Positions 32,563-40,693 are shown, counted from the stretch's first letter. The stretch: DNA of 64,000 nt from an uncultured Eubacteriales bacterium (GCA_910584745.1 CAJUDG010000010.1:1-64000), one strand, 5' to 3'. Numbers and translations are program-made. The notes: generated by a model from the sequence alone, not told the origin.

Positions 32563-33684
32563 ATGTCAAAGATAGTTAATGTGGCCATCGTGGGCTGCGG
32601 CGGCATGGGCGGCGGTCACGCCGTGGCCATAGCCACCGGCAGCGGACAGGCTCTGTGGATGACCGACGGCTCCAAGGGCCGGGAGCTGGCCCCGGGGGAC
32701 ACGGATCTGAAGACAAAGATGGCCCTTTCCGGCACATTCGACGTGAAGGAGGAGCGCCAGGAGTGGGCACGTAAGCAGGGCTTCAACACTTACAGCAGCT
32801 TTGAGGAGATACTGGATGACCCACAGGTGGACGTGGTCTTGATAGCCACACCCAACGACAGCCACAAGGACTTGGCTATCCGGGCCATGAAGGCCGGAAA
32901 GAATGTGCTCTGCGAGAAGCCCGTCATGATGAACAGCAAGGACTTTGAGGACGTGCTGGAGGTCGCCAAGGAGACCGGCAAGGTCTTCTATCCCCGGCAG
33001 AACCGCCGCTGGGACAAGGACTACCTGACTATCAAGAAGCTCTTTGAGGAGAAGACCCTGGGGAATGTGTTCCACATTGAGTCTCGCTATCATGGCAGCC
33101 GCGGCATACCCGGCGACTGGCGCGGCATGAAGGAAAAGGGCGGCGGCATGATGTTCGACTGGGGCGTGCACCTTCTGGACCGGATGGTGATGATGATACC
33201 CGGCAAGATAAAGACCGTATACGCCCGCATGACCCATGTGACCAACGACGAGGTGGACGACGGCTTCATCATGAACATGACCTTTGACAGCGGCGTCACC
33301 GCCACCGTTGAGGTCGGTACCTGCAACTTCATAAACCTGCCTCTCTGGTACATGGCCGGGACCAAGGGCACAGCCGAGATAAAGGACTTCCAGGACAGGG
33401 GCCATATGGTGCTGCTGAGAAGCTGGGAGGATAAGGACGCCACCCCAATCCTCATGGGCGAGGGGTTGTCTAAGACAATGGCTCCCCGCGGCAAGGACAC
33501 CATGGACGATATGCCCCTGCCGGACATCACATACGACCGCAACGAGCTGTACTCCAACGTCTGCGACGTGGTACTGGGCGAGGGCGAGCAGATAGTGAAG
33601 AACGAGGAGGCCCTGCGCATCCTGAAGCTGATGGAGGCCGCGCTGGAATCCGACAGGAGGGGCACATCCGTTGAATTCGAGTGA
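32563..33684 (+). CDS. Gfo/Idh/MocA-family sugar oxidoreductase
   Basis: A 373-residue NAD(P)-dependent dehydrogenase. The Rossmann motif GCGGMGGGHAVAI lies at residues 10-22, the family EKP motif appears as LCEKPVMMNSKD near residue 118, and the active-site region FDWGVHLLDRMVMM (Asp/His) near 200. Members oxidise or epimerise sugars, inositols and glycosides. The ATG at 32563 follows TGGAGGAATGTATT; an ATG at 32548 lies on that ribosome site. It overlaps the nucleoside hydrolase-like gene by 14 bases, so the two work together, possibly in breakdown of a ribosyl compound. Substrate unknown. Confidence 0.88.
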   Translation: MSKIVNVAIVGCGGMGGGHAVAIATGSGQALWMTDGSKGRELAPGDTDLKTKMALSGTFDVKEERQEWARKQGFNTYSSFEEILDDPQVDVVLIATPNDSHKDLAIRAMKAGKNVLCEKPVMMNSKDFEDVLEVAKETGKVFYPRQNRRWDKDYLTIKKLFEEKTLGNVFHIESRYHGSRGIPGDWRGMKEKGGGMMFDWGVHLLDRMVMMIPGKIKTVYARMTHVTNDEVDDGFIMNMTFDSGVTATVEVGTCNFINLPLWYMAGTKGTAEIKDFQDRGHMVLLRSWEDKDATPILMGEGLSKTMAPRGKDTMDDMPLPDITYDRNELYSNVCDVVLGEGEQIVKNEEALRILKLMEAALESDRRGTSVEFE

Positions 33685-34576
33685 TTTGCTGCGGGCGCTG
33701 AGCGTCCCCCAGGGGCCGGTGGACGTGGTGCTGGACACGGACACGTATAACGAGATAGACGACCAGTTCGCCCTGTCATATCTCATGCGCTCCCCTGAGC
33801 TGCACACCAAGGCCATATACGCCGCGCCCTTCTTTAACGAGAACTCCTCGGGGCCCGAGGATGGGATGCTGAAAAGCTATGACGAGATATTCAAGGTGCT
33901 GGAGCTCTTGGGGGAGAGGGCGGAGGTCTATAAGGGCTCTGTCCGCTATCTGCCCGACGAGAAGACCCCGGTGATATCCCCCGCGGCGGAGGACCTGTGC
34001 CGCAGGGCCAAGGAGTACGGCCCCGAGCGGCCCCTATATGTTGTGGCCATAGGAGCCATAACCAACATAGCCTCGGCCATACTTATGGACCCAAGCATAA
34101 CTGACCGCATAGTGGTGGTGTGGCTTGGGGGCCACGGCATGGATTTCCATGATACAAAGGAGTTCAACCTGATACAAGACGTCGCCGCCGCCCGGGTGGT
34201 GATGGGCAGCGGGGTGCCCTTTGTGCAGCTGCCCTGTTACGGCGTTGTAAGCGCCTTTTCCACCAGCCGCCCGGAGTTGGAGTATTGGCTGAAGGGTAAA
34301 AACCCCCTTGCAGACTACCTGTGCCGGAACACCATAGAGGCGGCGGAGAGTTACGCCGCCGGCACGGCCTGGAGCCGCATCATCTGGGATGTGACGGCAG
34401 TGGCCTGGCTTTTGAACCGTGAGGACCGCTTCATGCTCTCCCGCCTGCAGCCGGTGAGCCTGCCGGCCTATGACGGCCAATACGAGCGCTGCCCCACTGC
34501 GCACCTGATGAGGTACGTCTACCAGATAAACAGGGATGCCCTTCTGACGGACCTGTTCAAAAAGCTGACAGATTGA
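33671..34576 (+). CDS. Nucleoside hydrolase family protein (IUNH-like)
   Basis: A 301-residue N-ribosyl hydrolase-like protein. The calcium-binding signature appears as VVLDTDTYNEIDDQFAL near the N terminus, a variant of the usual DxDxxxDD cluster, with IGAITNIASAI and NLIQDVAAARVV in the expected places. Start taken as TTG at 33671, 10 bases after GGAGGGG and 14 bases inside the preceding gene; no ATG is better placed. The pairing with an oxidoreductase is unusual for simple nucleoside salvage, so the true substrate may be a modified or plant-derived riboside. Ends just before a strong hairpin. Confidence 0.85.
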   Translation: MNSSDLLRALSVPQGPVDVVLDTDTYNEIDDQFALSYLMRSPELHTKAIYAAPFFNENSSGPEDGMLKSYDEIFKVLELLGERAEVYKGSVRYLPDEKTPVISPAAEDLCRRAKEYGPERPLYVVAIGAITNIASAILMDPSITDRIVVVWLGGHGMDFHDTKEFNLIQDVAAARVVMGSGVPFVQLPCYGVVSAFSTSRPELEYWLKGKNPLADYLCRNTIEAAESYAAGTAWSRIIWDVTAVAWLLNREDRFMLSRLQPVSLPAYDGQYERCPTAHLMRYVYQINRDALLTDLFKKLTD

Positions 34577-34593
34577 GCCCAAAACTGATACAA

Positions 34594-34627
34594 AAAGCCC
34601 GCCGTTCGATAGAGAACGGCGGGCTTT
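34594..34627. terminator. Bidirectional intrinsic terminator
   Basis: Stem AAAGCCCGCCGTTC / GAACGGCGGGCTTT with a small loop. On the minus strand it ends in five T, a good terminator for the RNA gene described next; on the plus strand (CTTTATTT) it serves the nucleoside hydrolase operon. Confidence 0.9.
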
Positions 34628-34644
34628 ATTTGCAAGATGACCCG

Positions 34645-34822
34645 CTTGACCGTAATGTGCGTCTCAATAACCTGCCTACATGAGGAACAGGTGGGTGCCC
34701 TCCCGCGTGTTTCACGCTCCCTTCGTCCAACCGCGGTCAAAGCCGGGCCGGGAGGTCTGCAATCCCCAGGCGGAGGGGGGCTCCCTAATTGATGAGTGTA
34801 GGGTTATATGTGCACAATTCGC
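34645..34822 (-). ncRNA. ssrS: Candidate 6S RNA
   Basis: About 180 nt on the minus strand, ending just before a T-tailed terminator. The ends pair (AATTGTGC...ATAACC at 34802-34819 with GGTTAT...GCACATT at 34654-34672), giving the long closed duplex of 6S RNA. Internal blocks resemble 6S: CCGCGGTTGG, and GCACCCACCTG opening a small hairpin (ACCTG...CAGGT) on the 3' side of the central bubble. 6S RNA binds the sigma-A holoenzyme and damps transcription in stationary phase. Ends are approximate and no clear promoter was found on the GC-rich 5' side. Class assignment is from memory of consensus and needs a covariance search. Confidence 0.5.
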
Positions 34823-34983
34823 GCATCAAGCAGGCGGCGGGGTGCCCCCGCTGGCAAGTCGCGGGGCGCGCAAAGCGGGCGCGCTTGGCTAGTGGAGGCA
34901 GAAAGGTCTGATGTCGCGGAGTGGGGGGCTGCCGGTTTGTGGTGGCAGGGCTGCTCCTTGATCGTTATGGGTTTATGGGAGGG

Positions 34984-35283
34984 TCACTCCTCGGGGTCGT
35001 CGTAATAGGCCTCGTTAAAGCGGGTCTCGAAGATGTCGGCCAGCTTGTCGAGGAGCGCGTCGTCCTCAAGCTCCTGCAGCTGCTCCTCGCCATCCTCCTC
35101 TATGACCTCGAAGATGTAGTAGGTCTCGGCGTCCGAGGCCATATCCTCGGGGTCCTGACGGGTGGGCACCAGGGCCATGAAGTGGCCGTCGTCGGTCTCC
35201 AATTCGTCTATGATCTCAAACTCGTGCTCCTGGCCCTCGTCGTCTATAAGGGTTATCAGGTCGGCTTCAAATCCAGTATCCAA
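34984..35283 (-). CDS. DUF1292 family protein
   Basis: A 99-residue, very acidic protein (MDTGFEADLITLIDDEGQEH, EFEIIDELETDDG) matching the DUF1292 family found in nearly all Firmicutes, often near the Holliday-junction resolvase gene yrrK. Function unknown. Cytoplasmic, about 100 residues as usual. It has its own strong promoter and a GGAGCGG ribosome site. Here it stands alone, upstream of the candidate 6S RNA on the same strand. Confidence 0.85.
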   Translation of the reverse strand: MDTGFEADLITLIDDEGQEHEFEIIDELETDDGHFMALVPTRQDPEDMASDAETYYIFEVIEEDGEEQLQELEDDALLDKLADIFETRFNEAYYDDPEE

Positions 35284-35309
35284 AATATCCGCTCCTTTCC
35301 GATATGCCT

Positions 35310-35338
35310 ATTGTACATAAAAACTGCCGGAAAGTCAA
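35310..35338 (-). promoter_or_regulatory. Promoter of the DUF1292 gene
   Basis: On the minus strand TTGACT, 17 bp, TACAAT, 27 bp from the start codon. Confidence 0.75.
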
Positions 35339-35419
35339 GATTAAATTTATGGTCCCGCAGTTAATCTGCCCAAAAAAACCGGTAAATATGGCGGCGAAAG
35401 CGGTCTTGTAATATCTGGC

Positions 35420-35479
35420 AAAAATTTTTCAAAAATTTTCAAAAAACCTATTGACAAATCTTCGGGGCCGGTGTATAAT
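35420..35479 (+). promoter_or_regulatory. Very strong promoter with UP-like element driving the large non-coding RNA
   Basis: TTGACA (35451-35456), 17 bp, TATAAT (35474-35479): both boxes match consensus fully. Directly upstream, 35420-35447 is a run of phased A and T tracts (AAAAATTTTTCAAAAATTTT), as in UP elements of rRNA promoters. The predicted start is near 35486. Confidence 0.9.
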
Positions 35480-35485
35480 ACAGTC

Positions 35486-36070
35486 ACAACAGAAGAAGAT
35501 ATACAAAAATTCTTCAGTCAGTTGCAGGCCGGATGGGCCGGAAGTAGCTAGAGACTTTTATCGGGGGTTCGGATTGGTAGAAGTAGCGAAAACGGCGGGG
35601 AGAGGTTGGAGGCCGCAGTATAAAGAGAGACCGGCAGGTAGCTTCAGGGTGAAGTGAAAGAGAAGGCCGGGAAAAGCGGTGCCGGAAGGCGGCAAAATTA
35701 TTGACGGAAAGGCGGGCGAGTCCAATGGACAGCACTATCGAATCACAGCACGGCGGGCTCGCGGCCCGCAAATGAAATATAGATGAAGCACTGAAACAAC
35801 AGAACATAGAAAGGCGGGTCATAAAAAGTTTGGACGTAAAGAAGTCCTACGTTGACCACCAGGCATGGATCTAGTCAGGCGCCGCGAATTACATAGCTTG
35901 ATAAAGCGAATCATAAATACAGAAACGCGGGGCAGATAGATTGGTAATGATATGCCGGAAAAGGAAGAAAATGCCAATGGGCTGTTGAATGTTCTTTGAA
36001 AAGTTCACAGAAGGTGTAAAACTTCATCGATAATATTGGGTCCTCGGGTCGCTACCGGGGACCTTTTCTT
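35486..36070 (+). ncRNA. Large structured non-coding RNA of about 585 nt, candidate ROOL-class RNA
   Basis: Bounded by a fully consensus promoter and an intrinsic terminator, with no plausible coding frame or ribosome site between. Many local hairpins are visible, such as GAAGAA/TTCTTC at the 5' end (35492-35515), GGAC/GTCC near 35834-35850, and GGGCGAG/CTCGC pairing near 35715-35765, joined by purine-rich linkers as in ornate RNAs. It is not RNase P, tmRNA, SRP RNA or a group I/II intron by any motif I can see. The length fits ROOL RNA, an abundant Firmicute RNA of roughly 580 nt with unknown function that assembles into RNA-only multimers. The class call rests on length, context and lack of alternatives. 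Confidence 0.7.
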
Positions 36071-36071
36071 T
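36039..36071 (+). terminator. Intrinsic terminator of the large non-coding RNA
   Basis: Nine-bp stem GGTCCTCGG / CCGGGGACC (one U-G pair), 7-base loop, followed by TTTTCTTT. Confidence 0.9.
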
Positions 36072-36100
36072 GCTTATTTATCGTTTCCAGAAAATTCAGC

Positions 36101-36129
36101 TTGAAATTTTTTCAGGAGTTATATATAAT
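36101..36129 (+). promoter_or_regulatory. Promoter of the HD-domain gene
   Basis: TTGAAA, 17 bp, TATAAT, 32 bp before the start codon. Confidence 0.75.
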
Positions 36130-36161
36130 AATATAACAGACTAAATATAGGAGGTTTCCCA

Positions 36162-36644
36162 ATGACGAAAAAGTGGGATCCTAATACTTTCTGGAGCTTT
36201 TATGCGGACCTTATCACCGACTCGAACCTTGGAAGCATGGCGGGATATCCCCAGCATGGAAACACCTGCAGGCTGCTGCATAGCGTGGCGGTGGCTTATT
36301 ATAGCTGCCGCATCGCATCTATTCTGGGCGTGCGCTTTCATATGAGAGATATGGCACGGGGAGCCCTTTTTCATGATTATTTCTTCTATGATGCTCAGGA
36401 CGGCGATCCCGCGCACAAAAAGCACTGGTCCCGGCACCCAGATATTGCATGGCGCAACGCCTCGAAGGAGTTGGACCTGACCGGAATAGAGACCGACATC
36501 ATCCGCACCCACATGTTTCCGCTGACCATTCGCCCGCCAAAATACCGGGAAGGGGCAGTGGTCACCCTGGTGGATAAGGGCTGTTCGGTATATGAGTTTT
36601 TTAAGAGAAAACGTCCCTACCCGAAACTTGCGGGGAGGGTGTAA
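36162..36644 (+). CDS. HD-domain phosphohydrolase-like protein
   Basis: A 160-residue protein with HD-superfamily metal motifs: LLHSVAVAYYS (first His), GALFHDYFFYD (His-Asp pair) and VVTLVDKGCS (final Asp). Members hydrolyse nucleotides or phosphate esters, but this small Clostridial group is uncharacterised. Start at 36162 with TAGGAGG and its own promoter; ends at a terminator, so it is monocistronic. It is the first gene downstream of the large RNA, but the terminator and separate promoter between them argue against cotranscription. Confidence 0.75.
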   Translation: MTKKWDPNTFWSFYADLITDSNLGSMAGYPQHGNTCRLLHSVAVAYYSCRIASILGVRFHMRDMARGALFHDYFFYDAQDGDPAHKKHWSRHPDIAWRNASKELDLTGIETDIIRTHMFPLTIRPPKYREGAVVTLVDKGCSVYEFFKRKRPYPKLAGRV

Positions 36645-36662
36645 ATAGAGAACTGAATAAAT

Positions 36663-36694
36663 AGCCGTCTGGGATTTTCCGGGCGGCTTTTTTA
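36663..36694 (+). terminator. Intrinsic terminator of the HD-domain gene
   Basis: Stem AGCCGTCTGG / CCGGGCGGCT with two G-U pairs, followed by six T. Confidence 0.85.
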
Positions 36695-36774
36695 TTATGG
36701 CTATTGCTTTTTATACTCAAAAAGCGATAGGACAGGGCACACGCATTTATTGGAAAACACCTGTGTAAATCAGC

Positions 36775-36803
36775 TTGCATTTTTCTGGGAAAAGAGTTAT
36801 AAT
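36775..36803 (+). promoter_or_regulatory. Promoter of the gtrA-LCP operon
   Basis: TTGCAT, 17 bp, TATAAT. Transcription would start near 36810, which rules out the earliest ATG (36750) of the open frame. Confidence 0.75.
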
Positions 36804-36887
36804 ATATCGGTGTATCGGGCAGGAATGGGATTTTATATGTTTTTCCTGCCACATTTTGGGCATACTGTTTCCAGGGAGGCGGCGGAT

Positions 36888-37337
36888 TTGCGAATTATTT
36901 TTGAGAAATACCGCGAGCTGATACTGTACGTCTTCTTCGGCGGGCTTACCACCCTGGTGGACTGGGTGAGCTACTGGCTGATGACGGACATTATACACGT
37001 GCCATATATGGCTGCGGCGTTCCTGTCACAGATTTTCTCTATTCTGTTCGCGTATGTTACCAATCGCAGCTTCGTCTTCGAGAGCAAGGTGCGCGGGGCA
37101 AGGGCCGTGGCCGTGGAGATGATAAAGTTCTTCGGGGCCAGGGGAGCGTCGCTGCTTTTGAACATGCTGGTGATGTATGTGGGCGTGGACATGCTCCATA
37201 TCAACGACAAGGTCATAAAGGTGATAGCCAGCGTGCTGGTCATCATCGCAAACTATATTTTCAGCAAGCTCTTTGTGTTCCGCAGCGCCGGGCGCGGGGA
37301 GCAGGGGGAGGACCCTAATGGCAAGAAAAAAGAATAA
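36888..37337 (+). CDS. GtrA-family membrane protein
   Basis: A roughly 149-residue, four-helix protein (YVFFGGLTTLVDWVSYWLM; AAFLSQIFSILFAYVTNRSFVF; LNMLVMYVGVDML; VIIANYIFSKLFVF). GtrA proteins are thought to help flip polyprenyl-linked sugars for surface glycans. Start chosen as TTG at 36888: GGGAGG lies 8 bases upstream and family members begin at this point (RIIFEKYRELILYV). ATGs at 36825 and 36837 are in frame after the promoter but have poorly spaced ribosome sites. It overlaps the first LCP gene by 20 bases, linking sugar-lipid handling to wall attachment. Confidence 0.8.
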   Translation: MRIIFEKYRELILYVFFGGLTTLVDWVSYWLMTDIIHVPYMAAAFLSQIFSILFAYVTNRSFVFESKVRGARAVAVEMIKFFGARGASLLLNMLVMYVGVDMLHINDKVIKVIASVLVIIANYIFSKLFVFRSAGRGEQGEDPNGKKKE

Positions 37338-38493
37338 ACAGGACTTTCAGGACGTTTCCAGCTATTCAGGCAGCGAGGGCAAAAAGCGCCGCAAGGGCCG
37401 CAGGGTGCGCATTGCCCTGCAGTGTGTGGCTGGGTTTCTGTGCGTGGTGATGATACTGTTCGGCTCGGCGCTGATATACATATCCAAGGATATTATCAGC
37501 GAGCTTACCACCACCACCATCACAAGGGACCCGGACAAGCTGGGCATAAGGGACGACGCCGTAGTGAGCTCCGTGCAGGACGACAGCATCACGAATATCG
37601 CAATGTTCGGCGTGGACTCCCGCAACAGCGAGTTTCGGGGCCTTTCGGACGTTACCATGATACTGACGGTGGACAATAAGCACAACACCGTGAAGATGAC
37701 CTCGGTGCTCAGGGACAGCCTTGTGAACATCGAGGGCGACGGCTATGGCGGGGCGTACTATAATGAGAACAACAAGATGAACGCGGCCTATGCCTATGGA
37801 GGACCGGAGCTGGCGATACGCACTCTGAACCAGAACTTCGGCCTGCGGATCGAGGATTACGTGACCATAAACTTTGTCAATATGGCCGCCATAGTGGACG
37901 CCTTTGGGGGCGTTGAGATGGAGGTCACCTATGACGAGGTGGAGGAGATAAACCTGAACCTCTCTAACCTTATCTGGGAGGTCGAGGACAAGAGGAATGA
38001 GGACTATGCCAACGGCATCGAGGGCGTGAACTACCCCCAGGTGCTGGACAGCGACTTTATGTACGCCACCGGCGATGTGGACACCTATCTTCTCAACGGC
38101 AACCAGGCCGTGTCCTATGGCCGTATCCGCAATATAGGCAGCGACTTCGGCCGGGTCGAGCGCCAGCAGAAGGTGCTGACGGCCCTCATAGGGCGGGTAA
38201 AAATGTTCAGCATCACCGAGTACCCCAATCTTGTAAAGAAGCTGGCTCCTTATGTCGATACCAGCCTTTCTATAGAGGACATTATTGGGATGCTGCCGAT
38301 ACTGGCCACGGACCTTAAGGTGGAGCGCATCTCCGTGCCGGATTATGAGGCGGAGACCGATCTGCAGGATATCAAATATGACTTGGTGTATGACCTGGAG
38401 AACGCGGCAAAGCGCATGAGCGCCTTTATGTTCGAGGAGGTCTCGCCATACTGGGATGAGTATAAGGACATTGTCGCAAAGACGAAGAAATAG
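37318..38493 (+). CDS. LytR-CpsA-Psr (LCP) family wall-glycopolymer ligase 1
   Basis: A 391-residue protein: a basic N-terminal tail (KKRRKGRRVR), one membrane helix (VAGFLCVVMILFGSALIYIS), then the LCP domain outside. Motifs: NIAMFGVDSRNSEFRGLSD (pyrophosphate-binding Asp/Arg), MTSVLRDSLVNI, AYAYGGPELAIRTLNQNFGL, and NGNQAVSYGRIRNIGSDFGR near residue 260. LCP enzymes move teichoic acid or capsule polymers from lipid carriers to peptidoglycan. The start at 37318 has GGGGGAGGACC upstream. The second LCP gene follows 23 bp downstream. Confidence 0.92.
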   Translation: MARKKNKQDFQDVSSYSGSEGKKRRKGRRVRIALQCVAGFLCVVMILFGSALIYISKDIISELTTTTITRDPDKLGIRDDAVVSSVQDDSITNIAMFGVDSRNSEFRGLSDVTMILTVDNKHNTVKMTSVLRDSLVNIEGDGYGGAYYNENNKMNAAYAYGGPELAIRTLNQNFGLRIEDYVTINFVNMAAIVDAFGGVEMEVTYDEVEEINLNLSNLIWEVEDKRNEDYANGIEGVNYPQVLDSDFMYATGDVDTYLLNGNQAVSYGRIRNIGSDFGRVERQQKVLTALIGRVKMFSITEYPNLVKKLAPYVDTSLSIEDIIGMLPILATDLKVERISVPDYEAETDLQDIKYDLVYDLENAAKRMSAFMFEEVSPYWDEYKDIVAKTKK

Positions 38494-38516
38494 ATTTTGA
38501 TATAGGGAATTGGTGA

Positions 38517-39743
38517 ATGGGACAGAGAGATAACAGGCCCCAGGGCCGCCGCGGCGCGCCTGGGGATAGAGGAAAGGCTCCCCAAAGGCGGGAGGCCCTG
38601 CACGATAATTATTACTATGAGGACAAAAGGCAGTTTGAGGACATCTCCAGCTACTCCTCGGAGCCCCGCCGCCAGCTGGACCGGGCGGCGGTAAGGCGGG
38701 CGAAACGGGCCCCGGCGAAGAATACCCCTGCCCGAAGGGGAGCGCCCGCGCCAAGGCCGAGACGAAGGGTAAGGGCCGGGGCGGTCATATCCTGGGCGCT
38801 GTTCCTGCTGGTAATCGGGGCTGTGGGGCTGTTCGTGTATATGTTCATGGGCCTTAAGGTCACTGACCTTGGGGGCGACCTAGCCGTGTCGGCGGGACAG
38901 GCCGGGGTGAAGAACATAGCCATGTTCGGCCTGGACAGCCGGGACGGGGAGAACCAGGGCCGGTCCGACGCGGTGATGGTGCTGAGCATAGACAGCCGGA
39001 GCCATAAGCTGAAAATGGCCTCCTTCATGCGGGACAGCAACGTGTATATTGAGGGCTACGGCTATGAGAAGCTGACCCACGCCTATGCCTATGGTGGTCC
39101 GGAGCTGGCGGTGCGAACCTTGAACCAGAATTTCCATCTGGATATCACGGACTATATCACCGTGAACTTTTATGATATGTCGGAGATAGTGGACGCATTC
39201 GGCGGCGTGGAGCTGGAACTTACCGGCGAGGAGATGCTGGAGGCGAACCGCAACCTGTGGAACCTGAGCCGAGAGGCCGAGGATGTGGGGGCGAAGGCCC
39301 CCATAAAGGACTCGGACTATTTCACGGACACGGACGGCTCGCATAATATGATAGACGGGGAGTATGTGGGGGGAAAGTTCCTTCTGAACGGCGCCCAGGC
39401 CGTGGCATATTCACGGATACGCTATATCGGCGGGGACGGCGAGCGCACCAGCCGCCAGCATGAGGTGCTCAAGGGGCTGTTGCAGCGGGCGAAGCAGCGC
39501 ACGGTGTTCGCCTGGCCGTCCATAGTACACGGCGTTGTGCCGCACTGCGAGACCTCCCTGGGGCTTATGGACATGATGAAGCTTGCGCCCTTTGCCTTTG
39601 GGCATATTGAGGTGGAGAGCGCCACATTCCCCGGCGAGGCCGAGGGGGCCTATAACGCGGAGAATGAGAACGGCCAGGATGTTATCGGCTTTGACGAGGG
39701 GCTTATGGTGCAGAACCTGCACCAGTTCATATACGGAGAATAA
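38517..39743 (+). CDS. LytR-CpsA-Psr (LCP) family wall-glycopolymer ligase 2
   Basis: A 408-residue paralogue of the preceding protein. It has a long, disordered Arg/Pro/Ala-rich cytoplasmic tail (about 85 residues) with a DNYYYEDKRQFEDISSYSSE stretch resembling the tail of LCP 1, one helix (VISWALFLLVIGAVGLFVYMFM), then the LCP domain with NIAMFGLDSRDGENQGRSDAV, MASFMRDSNVYI, AYAYGGPELAVRTLNQNFHL and NGAQAVAYSRIRYIGGDGERT. The two proteins clearly arose by tandem duplication. The shared DISSYS tail motif could be a docking or phosphorylation site. Ribosome site for the ATG is weak (GGGAATTGGTGA), suggesting coupling with gene 1. Confidence 0.92.
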   Translation: MGQRDNRPQGRRGAPGDRGKAPQRREALHDNYYYEDKRQFEDISSYSSEPRRQLDRAAVRRAKRAPAKNTPARRGAPAPRPRRRVRAGAVISWALFLLVIGAVGLFVYMFMGLKVTDLGGDLAVSAGQAGVKNIAMFGLDSRDGENQGRSDAVMVLSIDSRSHKLKMASFMRDSNVYIEGYGYEKLTHAYAYGGPELAVRTLNQNFHLDITDYITVNFYDMSEIVDAFGGVELELTGEEMLEANRNLWNLSREAEDVGAKAPIKDSDYFTDTDGSHNMIDGEYVGGKFLLNGAQAVAYSRIRYIGGDGERTSRQHEVLKGLLQRAKQRTVFAWPSIVHGVVPHCETSLGLMDMMKLAPFAFGHIEVESATFPGEAEGAYNAENENGQDVIGFDEGLMVQNLHQFIYGE

Positions 39744-39760
39744 ATTTAGGAGGACAACAT

Positions 39761-40693
39761 ATGAGCGAACCGGTATTGGTGATAATGGCCGCGGGCCTTG
39801 GCAGCCGCTATGGCGGGGGAGGACTCAAGCAGGTGGACCCGGTGGGTCCCTGTGGGGAGAGGATAATCGACTTCTCCATGTACGACGCGTATAAGGCGGG
39901 CTTCAGACGGGTGGTCTGCGTCATAAAGCGGGATATGCTGGAGGACTTTAAGACGGAGATAGCCGCGCCCATAGAGAAGTATATGCACATCGACTACGCC
40001 TTCCAGGAGCTTGACGATATACCTGGGGGTGAGAAGATTCCCGAGGGAAGGGAGAAGCCCTGGGGCACGGGCCACGCGGCTCTCTGCGGGGCGAGGCTCT
40101 GCGGGGACGCGCCCTACGCCGTTATTAACGCCGACGATTTCTATGGCCGGGAGGCCTATGAGAAGCTGTATAAATTCTTGAAGTCCGCGGACCTTGAGGG
40201 GGAGAAGTTGGACCTGTGCATGGTGGGCTATCAGGTGCAGAACACCATCTCAGAGAACGGCTATGTGTCAAGGGGGGTCTGCGCCACCAGCGGCGGTATG
40301 CTGACCCAGGTGGTGGAGCGCACAAAAATAGGCCGCACCCCGGAGGGCTCCATCGGCTATAGTGAGGACGACGGCGAAAGCTGGGTGCAGCTGCCGCCGG
40401 AGACCCCGGTGTCCATGCAGTTCTGGGGCTTTACCCCGGGCTTTACAAGGGCCCTTGAGGAGGAGTATGCCCGCTTTTTCCGGGAGGACCTTCCGAAGAA
40501 CCCGCTGAAAGGCGAATTCTACCTGCCATTTGCCGTGAACGCCATGCTACAGGCGGGCCGGGCCCAGGTGCGGGTGCTGGAAACGGCCGGCAAGTGGTAC
40601 GGCGTGACCTATAGGGTGGACCGCCAGTCGGTGGTGGACGCCCTTGAGGAGCTTACGGATAAGGGCGAATATCCCACGCCCCTATGGGGATAA
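39761..40693 (+). CDS. Sugar-1-phosphate nucleotidyltransferase family protein
   Basis: A 310-residue enzyme with a nucleotide-binding start VLVIMAAGLGSRYGGGGLKQVDPVGP, WGTGHAALCGARL for the base, and VINADDFYGREAYEKL with metal-binding Asp residues. It belongs to the NTP_transferase superfamily making NDP-sugars; the exact sugar cannot be told. Ribosome site TAGGAGGAC, 17 bp after the second LCP gene, so it probably ends the gtrA-LCP-LCP operon and could supply an activated sugar for the wall glycopolymer. Confidence 0.85.
   Translation: MSEPVLVIMAAGLGSRYGGGGLKQVDPVGPCGERIIDFSMYDAYKAGFRRVVCVIKRDMLEDFKTEIAAPIEKYMHIDYAFQELDDIPGGEKIPEGREKPWGTGHAALCGARLCGDAPYAVINADDFYGREAYEKLYKFLKSADLEGEKLDLCMVGYQVQNTISENGYVSRGVCATSGGMLTQVVERTKIGRTPEGSIGYSEDDGESWVQLPPETPVSMQFWGFTPGFTRALEEEYARFFREDLPKNPLKGEFYLPFAVNAMLQAGRAQVRVLETAGKWYGVTYRVDRQSVVDALEELTDKGEYPTPLWG

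Noticed and set aside
34630..34658. Plus-strand promoter-like TTGCAA-17-TAATGT in front of the candidate 6S region
   Set aside because: The conserved 6S-like blocks and the T-tailed terminator belong to the minus strand; nothing terminates a plus-strand transcript, so this is probably chance.
35451..35822. Open frames inside the large RNA gene on both strands
   Set aside because: They lack ribosome sites, start in the promoter itself or run antisense, and have no recognisable domain; the strong promoter and terminator define an RNA gene.
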